64,000 bases of DNA from RBG-16-49-21 sp040768125 (GTDB taxonomy: Bacteria; Spirochaetota; UBA4802; UBA5550), in assembly GCA_040768125.1 (NCBI GenBank), contig JAXGNG010000001.1, forward strand, positions 1,488,001 to 1,552,000, written 5' to 3'. The position numbers and the translations under genes are program-made. Of the stretch, positions 1 to 7,740 are shown piece by piece. The notes under the pieces were generated by a model. It saw nothing but the letters and a program-made list of their open reading frames with translations. It was not told the DNA's origin and made no database searches. Position 1 is the stretch's first letter, and the number at the start of each line of letters is the position of its first letter.

Positions 1-2
1 AA

Positions 3-656
3 TTCGACTATTTCCCCACGGGGGGGATGCGGACCTTCTACTGCCACATGCTCTCCTTCACCGATTTCAGGACCTTCTCGGGCCTGGTGGGCGTTCCCAT
101 CTTCCGGAAGGGCCCCCATGCGGATGAAGGCCTGGTGCTCGATTCGCCCGACAGCTTCGGCCAGTACAACCCCGCCTTCGTGGCGCTTATAAGGAAAGCG
201 CTTATCCCCGGGGCGGGTGACCGGGCCTTCAGGGCGGCCACCCAGGGCGCCTATGATGAATTCGTTGCTCCCCTGGCCAGGATATTTTTTGTGACCCGCC
301 AAAAGCTCAGGAAGAACCCGGGTTACCTGGCGAAGGAGAGCCGGGCCTACATGGCCCTGGTGAAGGCCGGGAGGCTTCCCCGGGATCATTACGAGAAATA
401 TTTCTTTTTCATGAATCCGGCCTTCATCGAGCATGAGAACGATGAGAACCATCTCATGAAGAGCGGCTTCGACGGCGGCTGGGACGGCAACGTGGTGAAG
501 ACCTGCGTGGCCTTCTGGATCAGGCGGCACATCGACGGCACCTTCGAGGAGTTCAGCCGGGGACTTGACCTTCTCCTGGAGACCTACGACAGGCAGTTTT
601 TCAACTATGGTGCCGGGGCAAACCCGGATCCCGATAGGGAGACCAACGGTTTCTAG
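3..656 (+). CDS. Unknown protein, C-terminal part (5' truncated by window edge)
   Basis: The reading frame is open from the first bases of the window, so the true start lies outside; 217 residues are visible and the gene ends at TAG 654-656. I do not recognise the family. The visible part is soluble-looking, rich in aromatic residues (FDYFPTGGMRTFYCHM, FFFMNPAF, RQFFNYG), with no membrane segment, and has conserved-looking acidic/His stretches (HENDENHLMKSGFDGG) that could bind metal or a cofactor, which is speculation. It converges on the minus-strand candidate selenoprotein gene, whose end lies 4 bases beyond. Confidence 0.7.
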   Translation, partial: FDYFPTGGMRTFYCHMLSFTDFRTFSGLVGVPIFRKGPHADEGLVLDSPDSFGQYNPAFVALIRKALIPGAGDRAFRAATQGAYDEFVAPLARIFFVTRQKLRKNPGYLAKESRAYMALVKAGRLPRDHYEKYFFFMNPAFIEHENDENHLMKSGFDGGWDGNVVKTCVAFWIRRHIDGTFEEFSRGLDLLLETYDRQFFNYGAGANPDPDRETNGF

Positions 657-659
657 ATA

Positions 660-806
660 TTACTGTTTCCGCGTGATCTTTTTCCTGTCCTCATCCTGAG
701 AACAATCCGGGGCCATTCAGGTGGGGACCCCGAAGCGGGGTAGAATCCAGCGCTGGAGAATAATCCAGGCTGCGAAGAAAATGAGAATCCAGATAACGGA
801 ATTCAT
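660..806 (-). CDS. Candidate small membrane selenoprotein (in-frame UGA as Sec30)
   Basis: ATG at 806 is preceded by GAGGAG with 5-nt spacing and, further up, by a near-consensus promoter. The frame encodes 29 residues: one hydrophobic helix (about residues 4-19, rich in I, L, F, W) and a short QRWILPRFGVPT segment, then TGA at 719-717. The frame does not end functionally there: it continues as MAPDCSQDEDRKKITRKQ to TAA at 662-660. Reading UGA as selenocysteine gives a 48-residue protein with Sec30 and Cys35 after a single N-terminal membrane anchor, a plausible redox pair. A short stem-loop with a GGA loop begins 13 nt past the UGA, at the position and with the loop G of bacterial SECIS elements. 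Seen: frame, promoter, RBS, hairpin. Inferred: Sec insertion and redox role. The alternative is a 29-residue membrane peptide ending at UGA. No Sec-insertion genes lie in this window. Confidence 0.6.
687..703 (-). promoter_or_regulatory. Candidate bacterial SECIS hairpin
   Basis: On the minus strand GTTCTCA (703-697) pairs with TGAGGAC (693-687), seven pairs including one U-G, closing a GGA loop (696-694). The loop starts 21 nt after the UGA at 719-717. Known bacterial SECIS elements have a small apical loop with a G in its first two positions, about 16-37 nt after the UGA, so this fits. It is not followed by a U tract on either strand, which argues against a plain terminator. Confidence 0.5.
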
Positions 807-835
807 TGTCGCTCCTCAGCATGTAAGATATTAAA

Positions 836-864
836 AATATAATAAAATACTTATATTCTGTCAA
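836..864 (-). promoter_or_regulatory. Sigma70-like promoter of the small candidate selenoprotein gene
   Basis: Minus strand: TTGACA at 864-859, a 17-nt spacer, and TATATT at 841-836. The predicted RNA start is about 20-25 nt upstream of the ATG at 806. A -35/-10 this close to consensus directly before a 48-codon frame is strong support that the small gene is real. Confidence 0.7.
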
Positions 865-974
865 CTCCCTTCCTGCCGATACCCCTGAAAAAACAGGATT
901 CCCCATGTTCGGGGGCCCCTGGGCGGTAATAAGATCGTGAAAAGGCAAAAAAAAAGGAATAACCGCGTTTCACG

Positions 975-1042
975 TTTATTCCCCGAAAAGATTTTGGAGG
1001 GTCTTTTACGAAGTACTCACTATGGTTACTCCGGGGAATAAA
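975..1042. repeat. Inverted repeat, 11-bp perfect arms
   Basis: TTTATTCCCCG at 975-985 and its exact complement CGGGGAATAAA at 1032-1042 enclose 46 bp. It lies between the small selenoprotein-like gene and the end of the DUF1232 gene. Function unknown: it could be a structured 3' end of the minus-strand DUF1232 transcript or an operator. Confidence 0.5.
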
Positions 1043-1055
1043 GGTTACAAAAAAA

Positions 1056-1295
1056 TCAGGACGCGCCCGCGTTTCGTTCTTTTTTCAGCTTGCGGTATGA
1101 GTAGCCCGCGTAGATCGCCGTGGTGATCAGCAGGGGAATGTCCTCGAGATAGCCGATGGGCACGAGGGCGTCCGGTATGATGTCGATGGGCGAAATGAGG
1201 TAGATTACCGCCAGTACCAGAATGACGATGGAAAAAATGAACCGTTTCCTTGCCGTGTCCAGGCTCTTGTCCTCTAACTGCTTGATTTCCTTCAT
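1056..1295 (-). CDS. DUF1232 (YkvA-like) small membrane protein
   Basis: A 79-residue protein. The start at 1295 (MKEIKQLEDKS) is preferred over upstream ATGs because the family motif follows at normal distance and an AGGGA sequence precedes it. The diagnostic stretch is YLISPIDIIPDALVPIGYLED at about residues 36-56, the DUF1232 signature, followed by a second hydrophobic segment and a basic tail. The N-terminal half has another hydrophobic helix (FIFSIVILVLAVIY). The family is membrane-associated and of unknown function. It is divergent from trxB across about 230 bp that contain an inverted repeat CCAGAAT/ATTCTGG (about 1392-1427), possibly regulatory. Confidence 0.85.
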   Translation of the reverse strand: MKEIKQLEDKSLDTARKRFIFSIVILVLAVIYLISPIDIIPDALVPIGYLEDIPLLITTAIYAGYSYRKLKKERNAGAS

Positions 1296-1528
1296 CGTAT
1301 CCCTGCCGTCTTTCCCTTCGGGGAGTGATAGGGCACGCCCTCCGGCCCCGTGGGGGCGGAAGCGTTCCCCAATGAACAGGATGCCCGCGCACCAGAATAT
1401 TTCAAGGATATTTTTCTTGCATTCTGGCGCCGCGGCGCGAAACTTCGCCGGGACGACCCGGGTTGTCCGGCATAGGCATGGGACGACGCGCATCAGCCGG
1501 GGACAGACGTCACAGGGAGGAGCGCGCA

Positions 1529-2449
1529 ATGAAAGACCTTATCATCATTGGCGGAGGACCCGCTGGGCTCACGTCCGCGATCTACGGCATGAGGGCGGGC
1601 CTTGACCTGGTCCTCCTGGAGCGACTCTCCCCGGGGGGGCAGGTGATGAACACCTTCGAGGTTGAGAACTATCCCGGCTTCGTGGAGCCCGTGGCGGGAT
1701 GGCAGCTGGTCACGGACATGGAGAACCAGGCCCGGCGCCTCGGCGCCGAGATAATGAGCGGTGAAGTCGCCTCCCTTGAAAGGGACGCGGAGAAAAATCT
1801 CTTTACCCTCACGATGACCGACGGGTCGCATCACGAGACACGGACCGTCATCGCCGCCACGGGGGCGTCGTACCGCAAGCTCGGGGTTCCCGGCGAGGAG
1901 AAGCTGATCGGGCACGGCGTCTCGTTTTGCGCCACCTGCGACGGGGCCTTTTACAAGGACCGGGTCTGCGCCGTGATCGGCGGAGGCGACACCGCCCTGG
2001 AGGAGGCGCACTTCCTCACCCGCTTCGCGAAAAAGATATACCTGGTCCACCGGCGGGACCAGTTCCGCGGCGCCAAGATCCTCCAGGACAGGATCGCCGC
2101 GTCGCCCTCGATAGAGCCGGTCCTTGACAGCGTGGTGAAATCAGTGACGGGATCATCGAAGGTGGAGGGCCTTGAGATCAGCAACGTCAAGACCGGGGAA
2201 ACGCGCACCATCCCCCTCGACGGCGTCTTCGTGTTCATCGGCTTTGACCCGAACACGGCCTATCTGCCCCGGGAGGTGATCCAGGAGAATGGCGAGGTCA
2301 TCGTGGACATGGGGATGCGCACGCCCCTGCCGGGCCTCTTCGCCGTCGGGGACCTGAGGACCGGCTCGAAAAGGCAGATCGTCACGGCCGCCGCGGACGG
2401 CGCGACGGCGGCCCTGGAGGCCTACAACTACGTTTTAGATTTGACATAG
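1529..2449 (+). CDS. trxB: Thioredoxin reductase
   Basis: 306 residues, the usual length for low-Mr bacterial thioredoxin reductase, a cytosolic flavoprotein that passes electrons from NADPH through FAD to thioredoxin. Landmarks: FAD-binding GGGPAGLTSA near the N-terminus, redox-active CATC at residues 134-137, NADPH-binding GGGDTALEEA at about 152-161, and the C-terminal FAD motif GLFAVGDLR. The active-site cysteines are ordinary Cys codons. The start at 1529 follows GGGAGGAGCG; a longer in-frame extension exists but has no RBS and no family counterpart. No thioredoxin gene is adjacent. Confidence 0.95.
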   Translation: MKDLIIIGGGPAGLTSAIYGMRAGLDLVLLERLSPGGQVMNTFEVENYPGFVEPVAGWQLVTDMENQARRLGAEIMSGEVASLERDAEKNLFTLTMTDGSHHETRTVIAATGASYRKLGVPGEEKLIGHGVSFCATCDGAFYKDRVCAVIGGGDTALEEAHFLTRFAKKIYLVHRRDQFRGAKILQDRIAASPSIEPVLDSVVKSVTGSSKVEGLEISNVKTGETRTIPLDGVFVFIGFDPNTAYLPREVIQENGEVIVDMGMRTPLPGLFAVGDLRTGSKRQIVTAAADGATAALEAYNYVLDLT

Positions 2450-2562
2450 GCCGATTTCCCTGCATGATAATCCCGGGGGAACGGGGACCGTCATGCCGGT
2501 CTCGTGCCCTTCGCGCCGGCCGGAAACGGCGGCGCTTTTACCACATACAGAGGAGCTGAATA

Positions 2563-3000
2563 ATGAAATACTCGATACTGGCGGCGGGCGCCTTCCTTTT
2601 CGCCATTGCCGCGGCGGGGTGCACGAAGGCGGGGAAATACGACGAACTCAAGTCGTACATGCACGAGGTGATCACGGTGAACGAAGAGTACGTCACCAGC
2701 CTCGAGAAGGCGCGGAACGCGAAAGAGGTCGCCGAGGCGATCACCGCCCTGGGGAACAAAATGGGGGCGCTGAATGAGCGGTCCCGCGAAATCGAGAAGA
2801 AGTATCCCGAGCTGAAGAGCGACGAGATGAAGAAGAACCCCCCGAAGGAGCTCAGGGAGGAGTTCGCGCGGCTGGAGAAGACGGCCCAGCGCCTCCTCAC
2901 CGCTTCGATGAAGATGATGAAGTACATGGACGACCCGGCGGTGATGAAGGCCTCCCGGGAAATGGACATGAAAATGAGACGGTCCCCCGAAGGGGAATAG
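2563..3000 (+). CDS. Putative lipoprotein, helical
   Basis: 145 residues with a lipoprotein signal: basic start, hydrophobic core and lipobox-like AAAGC with the Cys at about residue 20. The mature part is almost entirely charged helix (many E, K, R, M), probably a short coiled coil. The RBS GAGGAG precedes the ATG. I do not recognise the family. It follows trxB by about 110 bp and converges on the next minus-strand gene, with a GC-rich hairpin (3014-3034) at the junction that may end both transcripts. Confidence 0.75.
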   Translation: MKYSILAAGAFLFAIAAAGCTKAGKYDELKSYMHEVITVNEEYVTSLEKARNAKEVAEAITALGNKMGALNERSREIEKKYPELKSDEMKKNPPKELREEFARLEKTAQRLLTASMKMMKYMDDPAVMKASREMDMKMRRSPEGE

Positions 3001-3009
3001 ACCCTGTCC

Positions 3010-3846
3010 TCATGCCCGGCCCGACGGGCCGGGCCTGCCCAGTATGTGTTTCCGGAAAAATCCTGAGAGGGCGCTCCAGAGGAGCTCGCGGAGATGGCGC
3101 AGGCGCCGCTCGTCCACCCGCATGTATTCAAAGCTGAAATGGGAATCGTCGAGGAACAGCGCCCGGGACAGGGAGAGCCGTACCATCGGCACGGATCCCG
3201 TGCCGTACCGCGTCAGGATGTAGCCTTCCGAAACGGCAGGAGAGGTGATGATCTTGCGGGTCACGGTGCATTCCTCGCCCTGAAAGGATTTATCCAGGAG
3301 CGCCTCCAGGGCCTCCGCGAGCCCGGGGTCGAATGTTTCGACGGGGCCGCCCTTGCCGCGGACCGTGTGCTCCAGGAGCACCAGGGGGCGGGGCTTCCCC
3401 GCGTCGCGGGCCCGCTTTGGCCCCACGGCCATGGAGGTGTGGCACTCCAGGACCAGCTCCACCCCCCCCGTGTCGATGATCTTCTTCACCGTGTCATGGA
3501 AGGGGAGGTAGTAGCGATGGAGTATGTTCGCGATGGCGATCTCGTCCGGGAAGTGGTCCCCGTTGAAAACCGGTTTCCCGTCCAGGGTCTCCTTCTTGAT
3601 AACGCCGTCCTGCCCCGGCCGGAGGGCCGTGTAGGGGCGGTCGAGGTCCACGAAGAGCCTTGAGACCTCGGTGTCCACGGTCCCGGCGACCAGGTCACCG
3701 AAGGAGAAGATGTCGTTGGCGCAGGTGTCGGACTGCATGAAGAGATCGAACCTGCTCACGGCCTCGTATCCGGAGAGCTCCTCGGGCACGGCGAGACCCC
3801 CGTGGGGAATGATGACGAGTATGGGAAGCGTGGCGTGTTTCTTCAT
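3010..3846 (-). CDS. N-formylglutamate amidohydrolase-like protein
   Basis: 278 residues, cytosolic. The start at 3846 (MKKHATLPILVIIPHGG) is chosen because homology-like sequence begins there; the longer frame is Cys/Pro junk encoded by the neighbouring repeat, though the RBS is weak. Features consistent with the FGase family are the N-terminal IPHGG, a DLDRPY-type segment near residue 70 and LVLECHTSMA near residue 140, positions where the family binds metal and substrate. The reaction would be release of formate or an amino acid from an N-acyl amino acid; substrate cannot be told from sequence. Assignment rests on motif recall only. Confidence 0.65.
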   Translation of the reverse strand: MKKHATLPILVIIPHGGLAVPEELSGYEAVSRFDLFMQSDTCANDIFSFGDLVAGTVDTEVSRLFVDLDRPYTALRPGQDGVIKKETLDGKPVFNGDHFPDEIAIANILHRYYLPFHDTVKKIIDTGGVELVLECHTSMAVGPKRARDAGKPRPLVLLEHTVRGKGGPVETFDPGLAEALEALLDKSFQGEECTVTRKIITSPAVSEGYILTRYGTGSVPMVRLSLSRALFLDDSHFSFEYMRVDERRLRHLRELLWSALSGFFRKHILGRPGPSGRA

Positions 3847-3876
3847 GACTGAACCGGGGCAATCACATGTGCAAAT

Positions 3877-3981
3877 CCCCCTCCCTCGATGGGAGGGGCA
3901 GGGGGAGGGTGACAACAGGGAATGTCGATGCTATGCGTGAGTGTTTCACCCCCACCTGACCTCCCCCATCGAGGGGGAGGG
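3877..3981. repeat. Palindromic repeat pair (REP/MITE-like)
   Basis: Two arms of about 36 bp in opposite orientation (3877-3912 and 3946-3981), each built round a CCCTCGATGGG or CCATCGAGGG core, so each arm is itself a palindrome. The arms are similar but not identical, separated by 33 bp. The composition (runs of C and G) is unlike the surrounding coding DNA. This looks like a dispersed intergenic element, but only one copy occurs in this window. The rest of the 3847-4167 gap holds the promoter of the nucleotidase gene. Confidence 0.6.
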
Positions 3982-4089
3982 AAAACCCCTCTTGAAAATA
4001 CATTGAGAAGACTACCCCTCGGACTAAACCCTGTCAAGGATTAAGCGTCCGGTACTTTCCCGTGCGGTATCGCAGGAGGAAAATATTTG

Positions 4090-4117
4090 TTGAAAATGGG
4101 GGCGGTGTCCGTATAGT
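4090..4117 (+). promoter_or_regulatory. Promoter for the UshA-like gene
   Basis: TTGAAA at 4090-4095 and TATAGT at 4112-4117 with 16-nt spacing, about 50 bp upstream of the ATG at 4168. Confidence 0.5.
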
Positions 4118-4167
4118 GTCAGAGTCCCATCGAGTCATACGAACCCGAATCCTCCAAGGAGCACGCC

Positions 4168-6111
4168 ATGAAACATATATCCCGCCTCATCCTCATCGCA
4201 CTGGTCCTCTTCCCCCTTGCCGCAGGTGCCGACGGGAAGAAGCTCACCTTCGTCCATACCAATGACCTCCATTCCCACATGCTGGGCCTGGTGCCCAACC
4301 TTGACTACACCCCCGGCGCAATCGGGGATGACGCCACCCTGGGCGGGTGGGCCAGGATCATGACCGTGGCACGGGAGGTCCGGGCCGACAGGAAGAACCC
4401 GGTTCTTCTCGTCGACGCGGGGGACTTCCTCATGGGAAGCCTCTTCCATATGGTGAGCCGCGAGCTCGCCCTGGAACTGCGCCTGATGCAGAGGATGGGG
4501 TATGATATCACCACCCTGGGGAACCACGAGTACGATCTCCGCCCCGCGGGGCTGGCGCGGATCCTTACCAGAGCCCGGAAGGCCGGCGTTACGCTTCCCA
4601 TTGTATCATCCAACACGATCTTTAGCGCCGAGAGCGACAAGGACGACACCCTCGAGGCGGCCTTCAGGGAGGGGATCGTCCGCCCCTATACCGTGATCGA
4701 GCGGGGGGGCGTGCGGATCGGGTTCTTCGGCCTCATGGGGAAGATGGCGGCGGAGGTTGCTCCCTTCGCGAAACCCGTGACCTTCGGGGACCCCGCCGAG
4801 GCGGCGCGGAAGATGGTGGAGATCCTCCGGAAAAAGGAAAAGGTAGACATGGTCGTATGCCTCTCCCACAGCGGCCTTGACCTTGCCCGGCCCTCGAAGT
4901 CCGAGGACGAGATTCTTGCCCGGGAGGTCCCGGGCATCGACATCATCATAAGCGGTCACACCCACACGCCCCTGGAGAAGCCGATCATCGCGGGGAACAC
5001 CATCATCGTCCAGGCGTGGTGCTACGGCCGCTGGGCCGGCGTGCTCGACGTGGAGCTGAAAGACGGCAGGACGGTCATGACGGGGTACCGGATGCGGGTC
5101 ATCGACGACACCATCCCCGGCGACCCCGCGATCACGGCGGCCGTCGAGGCCGACAAGGGGGAGGTGACCCGGCGTGTCCTGGCGCCCCTGGGCCTGGCGT
5201 TCAACTCGATCATCGCCCACACCGATTACGACCTCACCATCGGCGTGGAGGAATCGAACCTGGGAAACCTGATCACCGACGCGAGCCGGTGGTACGTCAA
5301 CCGCTTCGTCCATGATCCCGGTGACCCGGTCACGAAGGTCGTGGCGGCCATCGATTCCAACGGCCTGATCCGCGAGGCCGTGGTCCGTGGCAAGACGGGA
5401 AGGATCGCCGTCTCCGACCTCTTCAACGCACTTCCCCTGGGGATCGGCGTGGACGACACCATGGGGTACCCCATGGTGGCCATGTACCTGACAGCCCCGG
5501 AACTGAAGAAGGGCCTGGAGATACTCACGAGCGTGTATCCCCTCAAGAACGAGGATTATTTCCTCCAGGTATCGGGAATCAGGTTTGCCTACAACCCGCG
5601 GCGGATGGTCTTCGACCGGGTCACGAAGATCGAGCTCGGCGACGACGAGGCGGGGTACGAGCCCCTGGACTACTCCGGGGCGAACAGGAGTCTCTACCGC
5701 GTCACGGCGAACATCTACAACGCCACGTTTTTGAAGATCGTGGGCGATTTCACCATGAACATGCTGAAGATCGTGCCCAAGGACCGCCAGGGAAATCCGA
5801 TCGAGAACCTCTCGGAGGCCCTGGTGGACGCGGACCCGAACCGTCCCGGCATCCAGGAGGTGAAGCAGTGGGTCGGCCTCATGGAATACGTGAGGGGTTT
5901 CCCTGACCGTGACGGCGACGGCCTTCCCGACGTGCCTGAAAAATACCGGGGGAAGCTCGGCAGGATCGTGAGCGAGCCGAGCCTGGATCCCGTGTCGCTC
6001 CTCAGGAGGGGGACCCGCGTGACCTGGGTTGCCTTCGGGCTTTTTCTCATCGTTCTGGGGGCCGCCGCGGGCGCCGGGATTCTGGTGGCGAAGCGGATAC
6101 GGAGGAAATGA
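4168..6111 (+). CDS. Secreted 5'-nucleotidase / UshA-like metallophosphoesterase, C-terminally anchored
   Basis: 647 residues. N-terminal signal peptide (about 1-21), then a calcineurin-type metallophosphatase domain with VHTNDLHSH (29-37), DAGD (about 82), GNHE (about 118), SHSG (about 233) and SGHTHT (about 262), the full di-metal set. The middle holds the 5'-nucleotidase C-terminal domain, which in the family provides the nucleotide pocket (EESNLGNLITDASRW, DSNGLIR). Near the end are an EF-hand-like DRDGDGLPD loop, a transmembrane helix and a basic tail RIRRK, so it is likely tethered facing the periplasm or outside. Predicted role is dephosphorylation of extracellular nucleotides or sugar nucleotides. 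RBS AAGGAG. Convergent with the HD gene, 14 bp apart. Confidence 0.88.
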   Translation: MKHISRLILIALVLFPLAAGADGKKLTFVHTNDLHSHMLGLVPNLDYTPGAIGDDATLGGWARIMTVAREVRADRKNPVLLVDAGDFLMGSLFHMVSRELALELRLMQRMGYDITTLGNHEYDLRPAGLARILTRARKAGVTLPIVSSNTIFSAESDKDDTLEAAFREGIVRPYTVIERGGVRIGFFGLMGKMAAEVAPFAKPVTFGDPAEAARKMVEILRKKEKVDMVVCLSHSGLDLARPSKSEDEILAREVPGIDIIISGHTHTPLEKPIIAGNTIIVQAWCYGRWAGVLDVELKDGRTVMTGYRMRVIDDTIPGDPAITAAVEADKGEVTRRVLAPLGLAFNSIIAHTDYDLTIGVEESNLGNLITDASRWYVNRFVHDPGDPVTKVVAAIDSNGLIREAVVRGKTGRIAVSDLFNALPLGIGVDDTMGYPMVAMYLTAPELKKGLEILTSVYPLKNEDYFLQVSGIRFAYNPRRMVFDRVTKIELGDDEAGYEPLDYSGANRSLYRVTANIYNATFLKIVGDFTMNMLKIVPKDRQGNPIENLSEALVDADPNRPGIQEVKQWVGLMEYVRGFPDRDGDGLPDVPEKYRGKLGRIVSEPSLDPVSLLRRGTRVTWVAFGLFLIVLGAAAGAGILVAKRIRRK

Positions 6112-6125
6112 GGAGGCGCCCTCCG

Positions 6126-6695
6126 CTATTCCAGTCCGAGCTCCTTTGCGGCGCCCCGGAGGCCGAGAATGGATTCCCTTATCAGCTCAGGCAGCTCCAC
6201 GCCGAGCATGGCGGCGCCTTTCTCGATGACACCGCGGTCCACCCCGGCCGCGAAGGAGCGGTCCTTCCACTTCTTCTTCACTGACGACGCCTCCAGGTCC
6301 ATGAGGCTCCGTGAGGGGCGCACCAGGGCCGCGGCGATGATGAGCCCCGAAAGCTCGTCCACGGCGTAGAGGGTCTGTTCCATGGCCGAGAGGGGCTCCG
6401 TGTCGGTGAACATGCCCCAGCCGTGGCTTTCCACGGCCCTGATGTACTCGTCGGGCCATCCCCTCTCCTCCAGTATTTTCCGGCTCATGGCGCAGTGCTC
6501 CGAGGGATGGCGTTCGAAGTCAAGGTCGTGGACAAGGCCCACAACGCCCCACTTCTCCTCGTCCTCGCCCCGCTGCCGCGCGAAATGGCGCATGATCGCC
6601 TCCACGGCCAGGCCGTGCTTCACCAGGTGCTCCGATGAATTGTATTCTTTAAGAAGCGCCAGGGCCTCGTCTCTCGTCGGCGTGTGCGTTTCCAT
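6126..6695 (-). CDS. HD-domain metal-dependent hydrolase
   Basis: 189 residues. H23 and the HD pair in VHDLD (H56, D57), followed by further His residues (HPSEH, ESHGWG), fit a compact HD phosphohydrolase as in the small HDIG-type proteins. The substrate cannot be inferred. The start at 6695 (METHTPTRDE) follows GAGGAGG at suitable distance. It is the last gene of the SPFH-NAD kinase operon, 34 bp after the kinase stop. Confidence 0.85.
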   Translation of the reverse strand: METHTPTRDEALALLKEYNSSEHLVKHGLAVEAIMRHFARQRGEDEEKWGVVGLVHDLDFERHPSEHCAMSRKILEERGWPDEYIRAVESHGWGMFTDTEPLSAMEQTLYAVDELSGLIIAAALVRPSRSLMDLEASSVKKKWKDRSFAAGVDRGVIEKGAAMLGVELPELIRESILGLRGAAKELGLE

Positions 6696-6729
6696 CTGCC
6701 GCAGCCTCCTCGCAATTATTATTAGATAA

Positions 6730-7740
6730 TCAGTGTTGCACGAGCTTCGCCTTGCGGTCCGCCAGGGTGACGGTGGCCGTCCTGCCCGAGTTGAATTCAA
6801 GGTAATCGCCCTCGATGCCATCGCTGAAGATGACTCCGTTCTGCGCCATGTGGGAGGTGATCACCAGGGGGCTCCCCGGCGTGATCTTCCCGAAGGTGAT
6901 GCTGACCGACGATGTTTTACTTTTGAAGGGTTCCCGGACGCTGAAGTAGAGGTAGTCGGCGTCCCAGCCGAAGCGGCTCGGGTCGCCTCCCGGTTCATTG
7001 CCGTCGAAGGATGAGGCGATCCTTCGCGATCCCTCGATGATGGAGCGGAACCACCCCGTGGAGCCGCATCCCGTGGACACGATGACGCCGCTCGATGACT
7101 GGTCCTCCTCCACGCCGCCGAAGTTGATGCCGTAGCGGAAGGAGATATGGCTCCGGGGGCCGATGAAGATGTCGTTCACGCCGTGGAGCTCCTGGCCGTT
7201 GTCCAGGGAGGCCCTGGCGATGGAGATGGGGGAGACATCGAAATCGCCCTCGAGAAGGCGCCGCAGGGCCCGGACGGCGCCATGCACGGTGAAGGGGAGG
7301 AGCACGCCGTCATAACGCCGGGGGTCGGGATTCACCCCCACGATGGGCTGGTCGCGCAGGTACTTGGCGATGTTGATCACCAGGCCGTCCTGGCCCAGGG
7401 CGATCACCAGGTCCCTCTCCCCGAAGAGGAAGGTGGGGAGGAAGGTCCAGTCGATCTGCTGGACCTTGCGCTCCGGCGGGATCGCCGCGCGGAGCCTCTT
7501 CACCGCCTCGCGGTATGCGCTGTCAGCGTGCTGGATGTCGTCGAACTGGGATGCCGCCTCACGCTCGGCGTCGTGCCCGGCCTTACTCCTGCCCCGCGTT
7601 TTTGACGACGGGGGGGGCGCCGCCGCCTGGGCGGCCTGGGCCAGGTAAAACCGCGCCTGGTCCTTGGTCTGGAAGGCGCGCAGGAGCTGGTCCATGCGGG
7701 TCTCCCGGGTGACGATGACGACCTTGTCGAACACGGTCAC
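6730..7740 (-). CDS. NAD kinase-family protein
   Basis: 336 residues. The ATP-NAD kinase fold is indicated by LGQDG at about 115-119 (usual GGDG), VGVNPDP (usual GVNxG), HGVNDIFIG (the NE/ND nucleotide-binding motif) and VSTGCGSTGW (the conserved GSTA-type loop). The family phosphorylates NAD(H) to NADP(H) in the cytosol. The first Gly of GGDG being Gln, the Cys in the loop, and about 60 extra N-terminal residues set it apart from housekeeping NadK, so it may be a paralogue. Its ATG overlaps the stop of the SPFH gene by 4 bases (ATGA), meaning translational coupling. Confidence 0.8.
   Translation of the reverse strand: MTVFDKVVIVTRETRMDQLLRAFQTKDQARFYLAQAAQAAAPPPSSKTRGRSKAGHDAEREAASQFDDIQHADSAYREAVKRLRAAIPPERKVQQIDWTFLPTFLFGERDLVIALGQDGLVINIAKYLRDQPIVGVNPDPRRYDGVLLPFTVHGAVRALRRLLEGDFDVSPISIARASLDNGQELHGVNDIFIGPRSHISFRYGINFGGVEEDQSSSGVIVSTGCGSTGWFRSIIEGSRRIASSFDGNEPGGDPSRFGWDADYLYFSVREPFKSKTSSVSITFGKITPGSPLVITSHMAQNGVIFSDGIEGDYLEFNSGRTATVTLADRKAKLVQH

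Noticed and set aside
691..948. 85-residue minus-strand frame overlapping the small selenoprotein gene
   Set aside because: Different frame from the promoter/RBS-supported small gene, no RBS of its own and no protein-like features.
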